Positions 1 to 13,514 of a stretch of 64,000 nucleotides of DNA are shown here, piece by piece. A program made the translations under genes and the position numbers. The DNA is taken from contig JADANN010000057.1 in assembly GCA_018806985.1 (NCBI GenBank), positions 248,001 through 312,000 of the forward strand, given 5' to 3'. Source of the stretch: Angiostrongylus vasorum (taxonomy: Eukaryota > Nematoda > Chromadorea > Rhabditida > Metastrongylidae). Positions within the stretch are counted from its first letter, which is position 1, and each line of letters starts with the position of its first letter. Below the pieces are notes generated by a model. The model saw only the letters and a list, made by a program, of their open reading frames with translations. It was not told the origin of the DNA and did not search any database.

Positions 1-3000
1 GGCGACAAGTGTAAAATAACATGCTCAACGACGAGACTGAACACGACGTCACACCCACAATATAAATGCTGATAAAGCGATGGTCGAATTTCTTCAATGC
101 ATCAGGAAACATCGAATGTACAATGACTTTAACAGTTATTTAACTCTTATTTACTTCTTATTATTTTTTCAATTGGCAGGATATGATATAAAATACAACC
201 ACAAGAATACAGAGATATGCACAAAACTCAGAACCTCGGATGAGTTCCGAAACAGGGATTACCTCTCTCGGTATCTCACATGTTACCAACTATGCCACCG
301 AGTCCTTTGCATTGTCTTTTCTTCTTTTTACCATAGCCGCGCTATCAACAATTAAACATCAATGGGAATGATCTGGTGAGCACAAAATAGCATTCTGTTT
401 CACATTAATTAAGTTCATTGCCAATTTGTGGTCTCCAGGTTTTTCCCGTCGACGAGTGGTTGCTGATAGCACCATTAGGGTAAAAAAATTAGCCAACAAA
501 AAAAGTAAAGCAAGGGCCTCCGTTGGTTTTGTGGATAGCACGTTAGTTCTCTGAAAAGGCATCCTCGGGTTCGACGCTGACCTGGGGTTCCGAGTTTTGC
601 AAATACCTCAGCATCATTATTGAACCATTTGCGAAATGCCGTAAAGAGTTCCCTTTTGATTCCTAGATTTCAAGACCATTTAATACTAATTCCTAAAATA
701 TTTAAAAGATTTTCCTTTCATCTATAACAGACAAATGGTGAAGTTGTGAAAGGCAAACAGAGGCTGAGCATTCACCGGTAGGACATGAAGTTTTCGCCGT
801 TTAAACGACCTTGTTTGCTCTATTTTAAAGCACTTTTATGCGATTGCCGTATAAATCGCCTGATAAACGATTCCAGGTTTCATTTTTCACAAAAAAAGTT
901 CGTAAATCTCTTCCCGTGAAGTGATGAAAAAACTTGGCGACCGTGGCACAGGGTTCGACTAAGAATCATGTTTGCAATAGTCACACCTTAAAACACTGCG
1001 CAACATTTCCTCTTGGCGATCTACTTTGAATCAAATATGACTTTGATTATCTGGATTTTGAGCGGGTGCATCAAATTTTTTAAGAAAGGGTAACAACTCC
1101 GATCAAAAAAAATTTAAGCCTTTCATTATAAGAACTTTATTGCGGGCAGAGATCAAAAACGATGGTAGATTTGATAAAGGATGAAAATGAAACTATCCTC
1201 CCGTTTTTTTATCTGCGTACCGCGTTGATCAATCCCTGAGGGATAAGACACGCATTAGACATCATTAAGCATCGTTTGAACTCACTGAATGGATATCTGG
1301 CTTATACACTGACTCGTGGTCGCCTACTGATGTATCAAATCAGTACTGCTATCCTTACTGATAAGTGTGGTACAACGCTTGTTGAATATGGAGGAGCGAA
1401 AAGCTTGTTGAAGCCTGAGGCATGGGAACGAACGAACGACTACGTGTGTATTGTAGGGTACCTCTAACCAACGACTACTCGCCCCTATTCTTCCAGTGTA
1501 GTCTTGAAATAGGAACACGTTAACACATGCAGTTTTGAAATCAGCCGTTATTCTAATGAACGACAAACTAAAGATCATACAAGACGTTAAAAATCTTGAA
1601 TCTCAGAAATCAAGAGCAGTTGTAATCATGAAAGGTGCACTTAATACAAAAAATGTTTTGGAAGTCTTCTTTTGAGCCCCAGATTGCTTTTGATTTCCCA
1701 GCACTAAAAAAACCCTTCCTTCTCCAACCAAGACTTGAAAATGAGATCCTGAAACACATTTCTAATTGATCTCATGAAATCCAAGGTCAACAAGAGGTTT
1801 CAAATTATTCATGACATTTTTGAAATAGTTTCTCATCGATGTAACAGTAAACGACAACTCTCTTGGTTTTATCTAGTAGTGTACTTATAAACCCAAACAT
1901 CCAAGTTATGTTAACAGAAGAATGCTAAGGAAGAGTATGTAGATACGGATTTCGAAAGCTAACAAGGTCCACGTAATCGAAAACACAGTGCTATAGTTTT
2001 GAAGATAGCACTTCTATGAATTTTGCTACTCCATATAGGCAAAGGTGTTTATTCGCCAGTGCAGAGCTAGTATTAGCTCCTGCAACAGAAGCACATTGTT
2101 TGAAGTGGACAGACCTTCCGCTTCTTCTCGTCTGCCATGCGAGACTTTATTCTTGAGAGGCGATAAGCCGCTCGGTAGGATTAAGCGAGGCAAGTGAACT
2201 GATCATGTTGATAGCAAACACCCTAAAATAGTGTCCACGGAACAAACTATTTAATCACGTCAGCCGACGTGAGGGTAGTGTCTTCAGAGCCTGAGAAAAC
2301 TGACGAATAATCTATTCAGTCAATAACTTTCTCATCGTTTTGTTCTTTGTAAGTCTCTCAGTTATTTGGTAGAGACCACCGGCACATAGTCCTAGTTGGG
2401 TGAATGTAACTGGTTCAAGAAATAAGCCTGAGGTATGTGACAAGGCCAGGTGTGATCTCAGATTGCCGCGCAGGGTATAAAACATGTGTTAACGATATGA
2501 CAAGATAGAGGGTATTCGCTGCGGGTTGAAAAAATTGCTCCTCGAATTTTCGTTTTTCAACAATCAGATGAACAAGTGTTATTAGAGAGCGGGGGAAGGC
2601 GCCGTTACCTATTGCGTTCAAAACTATGATCCACTATGGAATCGACTTTATACTGTCCATATCTATATGGAAATAAAACAGCTTTTTTTGCAGATGATTG
2701 GATCTAGAGTTGTCTGCTATGCTTGAAAGAAATAAATCGTTATCATACCAAAACAAAAAGTGTTGCAGAATTTCTTCTCTTCCGCTTTCTCTTCTGTAAT
2801 CAGTTTAAAATAGAAGACGACCTTTCGAAGTTCATCATCTGTGGAACTAATAAACACGAAAATGGTTATGGTCATTAAATGAAAGCTCTGGTTATTAGAA
2901 GCTTTTGTTTCTTCTATGGAACCTTCACTTTTTCGAGAAAGAAAACTTTTTGCTTCAATTTACTTACTAACGCCTTTCGTTCATCACATTTCACTATGCA

Positions 3001-4838
3001 TCAAAAGCCGTGCATGAAAGTGCATTTTTTAAGACCCATGTTTTGCAAAGTCAAACTACTAGTCAAACATACTAGAGGATCACCATGGAACAGGGTGTTC
3101 TCCAAACAGAAGACTTTTTCTTTTTTCAAAACTAAGAAGCTCACAGTTTACAGTTGTAGATCGTACAGATTACCTCAGCTGTGAAATGAGCAAGCTTATT
3201 TTCCCATTTTGTAGAAGATTTCAATTGAAAAGACGTTGTTTCATTGCAAGTACATTTCGTTGGTGACAAAGTCACGCTTAAATTTGAACCATTGAATTTA
3301 ACAGGAATAACGAAGAAGAAATTAGTACATTTTAAATGATTTCGTAAATGAAGCGTTCAAAAAGCGCATTTCTTCCACGGCAATGATAAGGCGGCTCTAA
3401 TTTGAGATTACTTTTTAAATTGACTTTTTTTAAGGTCTTTTCAGTTTTTGACCTTAGCATGGCGATGTATTTCTTACAGCTGAAATTTCAAGCAGAGTCT
3501 TTCTTACTCAAATGACTGCATGGGATGAATTCAGCACGGTGTTTGTGAAGCAGAATCTTTGTTCCAATGGTAGAATACGAAGACTTCTTAGAAACCTAAA
3601 GGTTAAAGACACATTTTCTGCTCACAGTAATGCATTTCGCCGACCATGCAAACGGTTTTATTGTTCGATTCCTGGACTATTCGAGTCTCATGAGGGTGGG
3701 TTTTTTTTGAGTCCAAGCATTCTCTTCTCTTATCTCAACAGACGTGAACAATTATACCGGAATAACGCTCATCGTTTCATTATTAATCGAGCAAATGTAA
3801 GAAAAAAAGGATAGATCTGAAACCACTAACGTGAAAGCACTAAGAACTGTAAAGTGCTTTAAACTACATTTCTAGAAGAAGATGACACATTGACCTCCCA
3901 TGATCTAGTGCAGAGTTAAGGCATCCAACTTTTTACCGAACACCTGCCTGGTCGTCTTCATTGAAATGCTGCCACACCATTCATGCGATAACCTATGGAA
4001 CCTGCCGCAGCCTGCTCACCGGACAAACTCAAAATTTTTGAAACCCACTGAATTGTTCTAGAAAAAACAATTTCATTTCAGATTTCTCTCCTTATTTAAA
4101 TGCTTTTCCAGCTCCCCAATACCGACCAACGTCTAAGACTTAGCTGCGCAAACGTGAAGTCTGACAGCAATATCCCTATAGCACTGTAATCAAAACGGGA
4201 ACAGCTCGCCATCTAAAGATATTACGAAGGTCACCATAGCTGCTAATAGCCTTTCTAAATGTCACCACATTTAAATTCAAATTCGGTCTACCCTTCTTAT
4301 TAACTCTACATAGTGAGACGTTCTAAGAAACACTTCAATGACAACAGCGCTTAGCGAATGTACCTATCATGTTGTACCAAAGTATGAACAACAAAGCATT
4401 TATTTCCTTCAAAGTAATTCCATTCAAAGCTGACTGCAAGAAGACTAATTTATTACCATATTATCTATACAGTACTCCATATGAGATAACTAGTCGACAC
4501 AGAAAAAATATATGCGGAAATTGTGTCGACATCGGCGAGATCACTGAAAATGATTTTTGCATTATATGGCGGAGTACAAGCTCACTGGTTTCTAGTACCT
4601 AATCTAACAACCTAACAGTGGAACAAATATGGTCAGATGAAGTGATTATGTAAACGAAATGACAATCAAGGATGAATGGCAGGTAGTGACTTTTTTGTCC
4701 AACCAGGATACGAGATCAGTCGGAAGTTTGAACGGAATTCCAGCAAATAACCATTACTTTTAAGATCCCTAAAAAAGCCAATGAGCGAAAACATGAGAAA
4801 GTTTTTTTACATTTCTTTTTTAGAACGTAGCCAACAAC
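1..4838. other. Gene-free stretch with old repeats
   Basis: I find no exon with convincing splice sites and coding character here. Recognisable pieces are degraded copies of the inverted-repeat family that is clearer at 21.4-21.9 kb: one around 165-245 (with a GGCAGG start and an ACAACCACAAG stretch) and an opposite piece around 560-630. A degenerate tRNA-derived SINE lies at about 1218-1485. The open frames near 2.9-3.2 kb and 3.5-3.8 kb are AT-rich, lack acceptor or donor context and match no family I know. Confidence 0.5.
1218..1485 (-). repeat. tRNA-derived SINE, degenerate copy
   Basis: This follows the same order of blocks as the better-preserved copies: a CGTTGATCAATCCCTGAGGG end, then the GCATCGTTTG block, then a diverged tRNA-like head near 1465-1485. 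It is the most diverged copy in the window, so it is probably an old insertion. The tRNA-like head is at the high-coordinate end, so the element reads on the minus strand. Confidence 0.7.
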
Positions 4839-7800
4839 CTAATTCGTTGGTTCTCGTGAATTGCAGTAAAGCCAGGCTTCAGCTCGGTCCTCGCCAACAT
4901 CGTTACTTGCCACGCAGAAGTAAGTACCCACACGAGTCTCGAAGTCACATCGTTTGATCAGCAAATCTCCATTGGGTAGCACCTGTAAAGAATAATGGTG
5001 ACCGTCTTCATTGTTTTTCAATCCTTTCTTACCAAGCATCCCAGAGCAACAATTACCTTCCGACGTTTGGATTGTGTCTAATTGGATTTAATCATGATGA
5101 ATTTGAATTCATGGAGAAAAAGCAAACTTCCACCTTAGAATGGGTTGGAAACTTTTTAGCGCTATTTGTTGACACCCACCTTCTCAAGAATAAGAAGAAA
5201 ATTTCCAGCGAAAAATCTGTATTTGACTTTCAGTGGTGAATTTCTTCCTTAACATTCTTTTCCTTACACCTGCTTGCAGTTCTTTTCCTTTTAACTTCAT
5301 TCTATATCCTCGTTAAATTTATTTAAATGTCATTGGAACGTCATATTTCAAAAGCAAAACCCTATCCCTGCTGACAAAGCGATATTTTTTTCATTCCTAG
5401 CTTGCGTGTTTTAAGGTCATCGTGTAAAACCGAGTAGTATATCCTCACTATTAACGTTTCATTCTATATTCTGCGATAATAGGTCTTTTTACCGCATAGT
5501 TTTAGAAAACACTTTAACCATGACGCGTAGTGACAAATAGATCTATCTACCCCTCTTCCACTTTTGTTCTGGCTGAATGTCATTTGCAGTTAATAATATT
5601 TTCAGCGACCTCAAAATATTGACATAGTCTCATCATTATTGGTTATAGGAGACGTAATTAATAGTAGGTAATACGAATCACTATGGATTTTCCTTTGTGA
5701 AGGATCTCTAGCCGGCTGATCACTGCCATGTAGCGTGTCTCAGGTAAATGATTAAAAGCGGGCTAAAAGTGACAGTGGAGTTGCCCGGAGGCGTGCGCGA
5801 ATCTGATAAATATGTTCAGTGCCTTTGCTGATACATTGACCTCTTCCATATACATGTATGATAGTGATCAATTTACGTTTGAATGAGAAGACATGTGTGG
5901 GATGATTTCGGGTCGCTTCTAACAAATGTTCTAAATCAGAACACACCCCTCGCTATGGCATAACCCAGTGCATCCTCTCAACTATCCTTGCATATACTCT
6001 CACTAAATACCACAAAAGTGAATCATTCGAGTGAATGGAGAAGGCTAATGGTAGACTGTGGAGCGCGGTTGAGGACAATTGGAAAATTTGCTCTTTCGCA
6101 CCAAACAACTAATTGCTGCGAATGTAGACATTAAAGTTTACTGGAAAAAAAAGAGTTCTGGCATTGAAAATGTTTGGCTATGTCGGTATCTTCGTGCATT
6201 CTTGACCTGAAGTGACACCTCAGGTTAATTTCGACAGCGGCAGGCCAAAAATAAATGACCAGTGTATACTTAAAAACGCTTTTTTATGGCGCGAATACGC
6301 CCAAGAATGAATGACATTATTCACACCTGTTCTTACTATTTTTTTATGTGATTCAGTAGAACTCTTTCGCATATTGCTACATTTGAATGTGGTTACTGAC
6401 TTCTTTCTACGAAGTCCAAGAAATTCTTGTTGTCTCTACTAAAATGAACAAGCTACGTATACCTAGCGTATCTATGTGGCTTTCAAAATCTCCCACGAAT
6501 TTAACGCAGTTTCGAAACATCCTCATCATAATTCATCTTCGTACACGGCGAAACGAATAACTTCTGACTATCACGTTGTTTTCGCGGTAATAATGAAATG
6601 AAGCGAAAAAGAGCTAGAAGTGCTTGCAACTGACGGTGTTGTTGACGCAACTCGTAGCTAATAAGGTTTAAAGGCAAGGTAAAAATTTTATCTTCAGCGA
6701 CTGAACTCTTGATCTCGGCAGAAAAAAAATCATGTAAGCATGAACGAATCTGTGTTTTCTACCCTGACAAATGCGTAGAATCTGAAAACATTTGCAATTC
6801 AATTTCCACGCTGAGCTCTATTCTCGAAGGACTCACCTCGAAATCGGCGTTGTCGATTAGCGGAATGCGAACCTCGCCGTCTTTCATGAAATACCAGGCA
6901 ATCGTGGCACCAGGTTGTGATACTCTACACATCAACTGCACGGCGTTATCTTGGATCTCGAACCGCGAATCCGTAAACTGGATGATCTGCGGTGCCGCAA
7001 GCGCTACTGGATCGCAAATTTCATTGCCAACTAAAACGTCACTATAAAGCGAAGATTGGGCAGTGTTTGTCCACCTCGTTTTATTATGATTAGTGCTCCT
7101 TTCCTTAAAATTGCAAGAAATTACTTCGTAGTATTACCCGAAGGTAACAACATAGCATTTCTGACAAAGAATTTGAAAGAATCGAGAACATTGGATCAGT
7201 CAATAGACAGCAAAGGCAATAAGTGAGAATCGAACAGGACCACATGAGTGACCCGATGAGGTTAGTGAGAAAAGGCAAAGACGACAACTTACTAATGGAG
7301 ATCTTTGCCGACCTCTCGATTGTATGATGGCCGTTATTAGCAATGCAACGATATTTTCCGCGGTGCTTCTTCTCCGCACACGGTATTCGGATACGACTTG
7401 TCACTACACCATTTTGAAGAGTTGACTTGCCAATATTCGACAACTTTTCGAACAGGTTAGCGTCATGTACGGCGGCGATTTCCTTTCCATTGAAGGTCCT
7501 ATAATGTTACGATTTGGATTCACCTTCACTATCTTACATCATTAAGTAGCAGTCACCTACCATGTAAAAACTGGTGGTGGAACTGCGTATACTTCGCACT
7601 TTAACTCAAACGATGATCCGCTTCGCACTGTTTTATCATCCATGTTAGCACTAGAGAACCTCAATTCTGACGCTCGCGTCAATTCAACTTAAAAAATTTT
7701 CTAACAACGATGGCGAAGATCAGATTTCCATGAGAACATGAAAGAAGGTATATGAGATGTTTGAACTAACCCTTGTCAAGCTCTGTGTGAAGGTTCCGAA

Positions 7801-7995
7801 TAGATGCATGCAAGCCCTTTAAAGTAGATTATGAGATACATTTAAAAGCTCTCATAACGTAATATAGTTTCCGATGAAGTGAGAATTTTCACCACATTTC
7901 TTTTGTCCATGACTATTTAAATCCATTAAACCACTGACCTCTAAATTAGAATGGGCAGAAATCGCAACAAATAATCCTAATAGTATAGTGACCAT
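4839..7995 (-). CDS. Secreted two-Ig-domain protein, zig family (zig-2/3/4-like)
   Basis: Likely a small secreted immunoglobulin-superfamily protein of the nematode ZIG type; C. elegans ZIG-3 and ZIG-4 help maintain axon position. Exons read as 7939-7995 (start and hydrophobic signal peptide MVTILLGLFVAISA), about 7561-7687, 7293-7498, 6837-7030 and 4839-4982 with a TAG stop. Ig domain 1 has its first cysteine in FELKCEV, the core Trp in PPPVFTW and the second cysteine in GKYRCIANNG. Ig domain 2 has VQLMCRV, TIAWYF and GTYFCVASNDVG. Phases agree across exons 2 to 5. The exon 1 to 2 junction is one base out of phase with the best GTCAGT donor, so the N-terminal join is unresolved. The predicted length of about 240 residues fits the family. 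Intron 4 (4983-6836) is the longest. I cannot tell which zig paralogue this is. Confidence 0.8.
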
Positions 7996-9017
7996 GTTGA
8001 TGACAGTGTATGTTGCTGAGCTATGCTCTTCTATACCCTGGCTACATATATACCCTAAGGGGCAGGGGCTACAACGATGAGGATTAGAAGACGGGCTGGT
8101 CCAATCAAAAGGGGCGGAATATCGCCTTAAATTTGAGGTCTACCATAATAATGTAATTAAGAGGTCACTTAGTATCATTTACTTATTGAAACCGAAGATT
8201 ATATTGATGTTCATTATGATAGTAAACAGAACGTGAAAAAACAAACCCTTCTACAACCATACTCTTGTCACCATTCAGTCAAGGAGCATATTTTGAAAGA
8301 TAGTAGAAGATAATCGGCCTTATTATTACAGTTCGACTACTTACAAAGCTAGTTATTTCTTGAAAGAGCTTAGGCGTCTATGTCATATAGTTCTCATGCT
8401 ACTTTACAACTGCTTAGATGGTGAGTGTTGGTACCACTCCACTACACGCGACATCGTCAACAACGTTTAACTTTGCATGACGTATACATCGTATATCGAA
8501 TATCGTCGAACGTGTTTTAACAGTGGTAAACTTAGCTAGGCTAAGAAAACAACATGTTGAACGCAGGAGACGAACTTCTACTGTACGAGAAGAAATTTTG
8601 GCTATGTAAAGTAGTTTCCTATCAATTTCATGTACAATATATCAAACCTCTGTATTTCATTTTTTTCTGCAACTTTATGTTGCATTAGTGTATAAACTAG
8701 TTTTTCACTGCAATAGGATTTCCTCGTAATCAGATAAGCTCTCAATTTTTAAGCCACTGAGCAGCACAAAGACAAAGGAGACATGGAAAGTTTAACACCG
8801 CATCAGCATGTGATTATTTGTTGTGACCAGTTCATTACTCCGCTACTTGTCTACGTGAAAAAGTGGAGTATCTTCCTATAGCTAATACCAGCTGTGGTAA
8901 ATACCGACAAGCTCACAACGCAAATTATGCGCGATAGATTTGCCTCCCAAAAACCCCAGTGTTCCTTGAAGACCAGAAGCATCGTGTTTCACCTCTCCAC
9001 CATTCAAAGACGGGTAC
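7996..9017. other. Intergenic, no gene seen
   Basis: AT-rich DNA between the zig-like gene start and the unrecognised exons at 9.0 kb. A CTCAG followed by about 26 bases before the zig ATG could be a trans-splice acceptor, but this is not decisive. I see no repeat family member or RNA gene. Confidence 0.4.
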
Positions 9018-9726
9018 CCTGTAAACGAAATCCATTCCGTTGTCAAGATTTAGACGCAGTTTATTGTGCTTAATAGGCATAGGTTCTTTGAATAAATAGT
9101 ATGATTGCATGGTGGAGACAACAGTTATAAATTCAAAGTAAAATGTATTGCCGTCATCTTTCTCAACTGAGTATTTCTCTTTGTTTTTTATCTTGTTTAC
9201 TGGATCAGAATACACATAATGACGAGCCCATGGATTTTCTGTCCATAACTTAGTTAGAGCTTTTGAAGAATACTTAGAATAAATGTCTGGTACTACCCTT
9301 GTAGAACGGTTCTTGATCACTTTGAAATACGAACAAATTGCGTCACAATGCGTCAAATGATTTTAGCAACTGCTAATATGCATATTATTCGATAAGCATT
9401 TCGACCAGCCCACATGTTAAAAGAGAGGATACGCCCGCAGGGAATCGAATAACGCACGCTTAAGATCTAAGAACATAAGTGTTTGTAGAACCAAACTTGA
9501 GTCCGCTAATGTCTACTAATAAATTTGAAGGGCCCACTCTCACTTGGCATTTTCTTAAATAGTTTGTAAATGGGATTCGGTTCTCTAAATGGTATTCGAG
9601 CAGTCCGGTCGACTAATCGCACGATTCGCTGCCATCGTTGGAATCTCTGTGGTCTCGGAAAAACCCAAATTTCAAAGCGGAGAACTTTCCTGATCTGGAA
9701 GGCCGGTAGCTCTTTGCTGTGACGAC
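9018..9726 (-). CDS. Unrecognised protein-coding gene, two internal exons
   Basis: I do not recognise the family. Two exons fit together. Exon A (9544-9726) follows a TGTTCACAG acceptor, ends at a GTGAGA donor and encodes a basic, aromatic segment including FEIWVFPRPQRFQRWQR. Exon B (9018-9319) follows TATTTCAAAG and encodes a segment including ENPWARHYVYSDPVNK and KLRLNLDNGMDFVYR, ending at a possible GTACCC donor. Phase matches: one base left over from A, two bases at the start of B, phase 0 at the end. If the last donor is not used, the frame runs on to a stop at 8925. The start is not visible; upstream exons should lie in 9.8-13 kb. No signal peptide, membrane segment or known motif is evident. 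The phase fit and GC-richer composition argue it is real. Confidence 0.5.
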
Positions 9727-12700
9727 CTGTGAACATCGTAGTCACGTTATCTTGGATGTCTTATAGAAATCGCATTGTACCGATATTTATCATATTAAGG
9801 AAATAACGTAACAGACTCCCAAGTTTCAGCAGACGCCATATGCGACGCCGACTCACCTCGGTGAATGACTAAGACAACGAAACGAATGAAATTAGCACTG
9901 GGAATCACAAAATATGTGAACAGCAATCATCAAGGCGTCTATTTATCCGCAAGGCTCTAAATTAAATGGCTATAGACGACATTTACAAGAACATTCCTAA
10001 CATGCCCCGCACGTATGACCCCATTCCTTGACAGTTTATCAGCACTACTGATACCTTATCATGTTTTCGCGCAATTAACCCGCTGGATGAATCCAAAATA
10101 TGGGGTTCATTTGTGTTTAAAATTAATTTTCACTCTGAAGCATTTGTAAAAGACGCCATAACTAGCGCTTTAGCAAAAACCCTCATAACTTAGCTCTATG
10201 AAAACTGTCCATGATTTATTTTTTGTAATATGAAACACCATGTGTAGTAACCTGTGCACCGCCGACTACAAATAATCAAACTAATGAAACCGAGATACTA
10301 TTAGTAAACTTGATGGAATAATGGACACACGTAAGCTTAACTTCTTCAATCACGAATAATGACGCAAGCCATGGCACAGTTCCCCTTTGACTAGCAGTTT
10401 ACTTGTTGAGCAAACTTTTTGAAGCTTAACAATAAAACTATATTCTGATTAATGTTACTGAGTCAATTTTAACCTGTACAGCTAAACAGTTTTTAAAACA
10501 TATTTCGAAGAAAACCGCACATGCCATAGATTCCAACGAAGGGATTGTTAATTTTGTTGTCATGAGTAACTATGAAGAAGAGAGGCCTTAGCCCTCACAC
10601 CGTTAATGAAGAAGTCCACTTTTTTTCTTTAAAAGAAAAATTCTTTTTTCCAAGGTATCCAAACACTAATGTGCATTGCTTCTTCAGCTGTGATAGAAAG
10701 GAGCACGCCACAACGATGACTTCTAGAGGGATTTTTCCATTTCATTTTTTCCACTAGGTTTACCTCACAGATACAGTATTCCGACGTGACAAAAAGAGTC
10801 AGTGCCTGTCAGTCGTTGTCCTTCATAACTATTAGGAAATTCTATCAATGATGTGTGAGTGCTGAGATGAGTCACATATTACCTTACATATTAATGGGAA
10901 CTCTGGGAACTAAGCAATCTCATGACTAAAAGTTAAATAGTGACGTAACGAAAACCCTATGAATACGAAAAAGTGCAAAAGTAATTGAATAGAACTAATC
11001 ATTGAATGCATAGAACAACAGTATACTTCGCCACTTTTCCTCATGAGAAACATCGCAGGTTTTGGAAGTCAAGATAGCTCTACTAAGTAAATTCCACCCA
11101 AGGAAATCGCATAACGGTGTTGATGTAACTTTAAGACATTGCACCAGCTTAAAAATTTCGTTAAAATATATGTTTCATGAAGTACAACATTACTTCCAGT
11201 GCCGCTTGCTTTATACTCAGACAGAGAAAGTGAATAAAATCCAGTCAACCATGCTTGGAAATCTCCGACTCAACTCTGAACTATATGACGGGACTCTATA
11301 ATCTAGAACGAACTTATAATTCAATGCTAGGCGTTTATTCCATGACCGTTCGACTAGATAGTACTTCATGACATTTCGCTTAAGCATAATTAATATGTGA
11401 AAATGGTCATATGCAACGTTTTGCAATAATCAGTAAATCTTTCACGTAGAGCTAATCCTTTCCACTTTCTAAGGGGCCGATCTGATGCTTCCGAGAAGCG
11501 CTAATGCGACTAGAATATTGCTATCCAGATGATATGACAGTTGGTGCGACAATGTTGCGTCACGAGTCTCAATACGTTACGATTACGTCATGCTGATGCT
11601 CTGCGGTTGTTTTGAGCTCGTCTGACCGGAAGCATGCGCGAATTTTGAATCGGTCCCGTTCCGCGTACAACCACCTGCTCCACAGCAGAATATGACGCAA
11701 TGCGGTTACCACTCTGGATAACAAACGCATCATCAACACTTCCAAATTCGAGCACCGAGGTCAAATGATGAAATTCGACCTGATACTCTCCCTTGCGATA
11801 TCATCTAGAAATATTTGAATTATGGGCTCAGAAAAGCAGATCTCTCTTTCCTTCTTTCTGACTGGTGACTTTGGTTTAAACAGTTGCCTAATTTCTTGTT
11901 TAATATTTGGTTGAAAAGAAAAAAATGAAGAACATAGTCAATGTTTCGTGAAGCAATAGATTTCGACGAGTCATGAAAAAATACTCAACAATTTTTGTAT
12001 GCAGTAGCTACCATTCAGGACTTTCCACTTTGGCAATACCATGATATGGGCTTTCATTTAGAATGAAAAAACTCCACGGAATGGAATGCATCTGGTTGAT
12101 GGCACCGAGTGTTGCGGAACGCATGTTATTCGATAATGTAAGTAATCCAAGCTTAATAGCTACTGCAAATAGTAAGCTAGACTATTCTTTGTTTGAATTC
12201 AAACGCTAGCCAACTCCTTCAATGTGCTGCCTAACCATGACCGTTTATCCTTCATCGAATACCATAAACCAAGCAACGCTTTTCCTAACATTTTAAAGTC
12301 CAGTGCATGTGTTAATTTTATAAATGCAATTAACTTGTTGCAACTAACGTGCTGTATACAATTTACAACCCAAGTTCGACTTAAAATACTTCGCGCATCA
12401 CTTAATTTTAGCTACATAACCAAGAATAAACTTTACCCACAAAGTAAAACGAATGGCGTGACATATCTCCCGACAAGCTTGAAGAATGACAAAAATATGA
12501 CGGAAATACTCCATTCGCACCCTCCGTGATATTAGAGTCCCTTAATAGCGAGAAGCGGTAGATAATATAGAAGCGACATTTCAGCTTAAAAAAAGCAATT
12601 CAATTAGCTCCGCTAGTAGATCTAATCTCTTCAAAAACTTCGGTCTAGTGCTTTTCTTGCGGATACTACCGCTATTATACCGATGGTGGGTCGTAGCACA

Positions 12701-13237
12701 TAGCCAGGCATTTTGAAAGTCCATAAAAACACTTTGTCCCAATTCTGCATTCCATTTAAAACAAGAAGACATCAAATTAAAAGGCACAACACCCAAAAAT
12801 AAAGAGCTTGAAGGATACCTTACAATACAATGACACTAGGGAGCCATAATGTTAATTCTAGAAAAATAATAAACAGGCATAGATGACGCCGTTTCGTTAA
12901 GATTGCTGTGGATTTGAAAGACCTCTGTACCAATCAGTCAAATGAGCATAACATATCAAATCTCACATGAAAATCTCTGTATTGCTCGCAAATAAACAGA
13001 GGATTCCATAAGCCAAAAACAACCGTGAAACTCCATTTTTCTTTTCTCAATTTCATTGTAAAATAACGATTAAAACAATAACGGAAAAGGGACATATACT
13101 ACAGTATCACATCTTATATCACAAATCGAGGGCACAACATATACCTTTGAATAAGCGTAAATCACATGCAAGTGAAAAGTTTACCGATAACTTTCGTTGT
13201 ACGTTATCAAAGACAAGTAATAACTCATCAGCCTCAC
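9727..13237. other. No supported gene
   Basis: AT-rich sequence with only short, compositionally biased open frames, which look like chance. It probably contains introns or 5' exons of the minus-strand gene at 9.0-9.7 kb, but I could not pick any out. No member of the window's repeat families was noticed here. Confidence 0.35.
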
Positions 13238-13375
13238 CATAACTTTGTCTAGATGGTCATCACAAATCGGGCATTGTTGGTCATCAGATATGTTTGAATT
13301 AAGAAATATCAAATAATTTACTGCATGGAGATGGCCAAGTGGAAAAAGTGTACCACAGTTAACAACAGAACGAAA
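13238..13375 (-). CDS. Possible exon with a RING-like Cys/His pattern
   Basis: A 138-base open stretch (46 codons, phase 0 at both ends) lies between an AAATAG acceptor and an ATG/GTGAGG donor. It encodes NCGTLFPLGHLHAVNYL and, further on, QQCPICDDHLDKVM. The CxxC pair and the preceding C...H.H spacing recall the second half of a RING finger, but the first zinc-ligand pair is not visible. It lies just downstream of the epsin-related gene on the same strand, yet its phase does not join that gene's last exon. It could belong to the unrecognised gene further downstream, or be chance. Confidence 0.25.
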
Positions 13376-13514
13376 CTATTTCACCGCGTACAACTTCTAC
13401 CATGGTGCAACACATTGGTTATTTGCTGAAAAAGAACGATATCAAATTCTTCACAACAAAGTGATCAAGAACAGATGTAAGAAATTGGAAAAAAAAAGCA
13501 ACAATAGGTAATAC

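Noticed and set aside
6709..7047. 112-residue plus-strand frame
   Set aside because: Antisense to exon 4 of the zig-like gene, whose Ig-domain residues and splice sites fit the minus strand.
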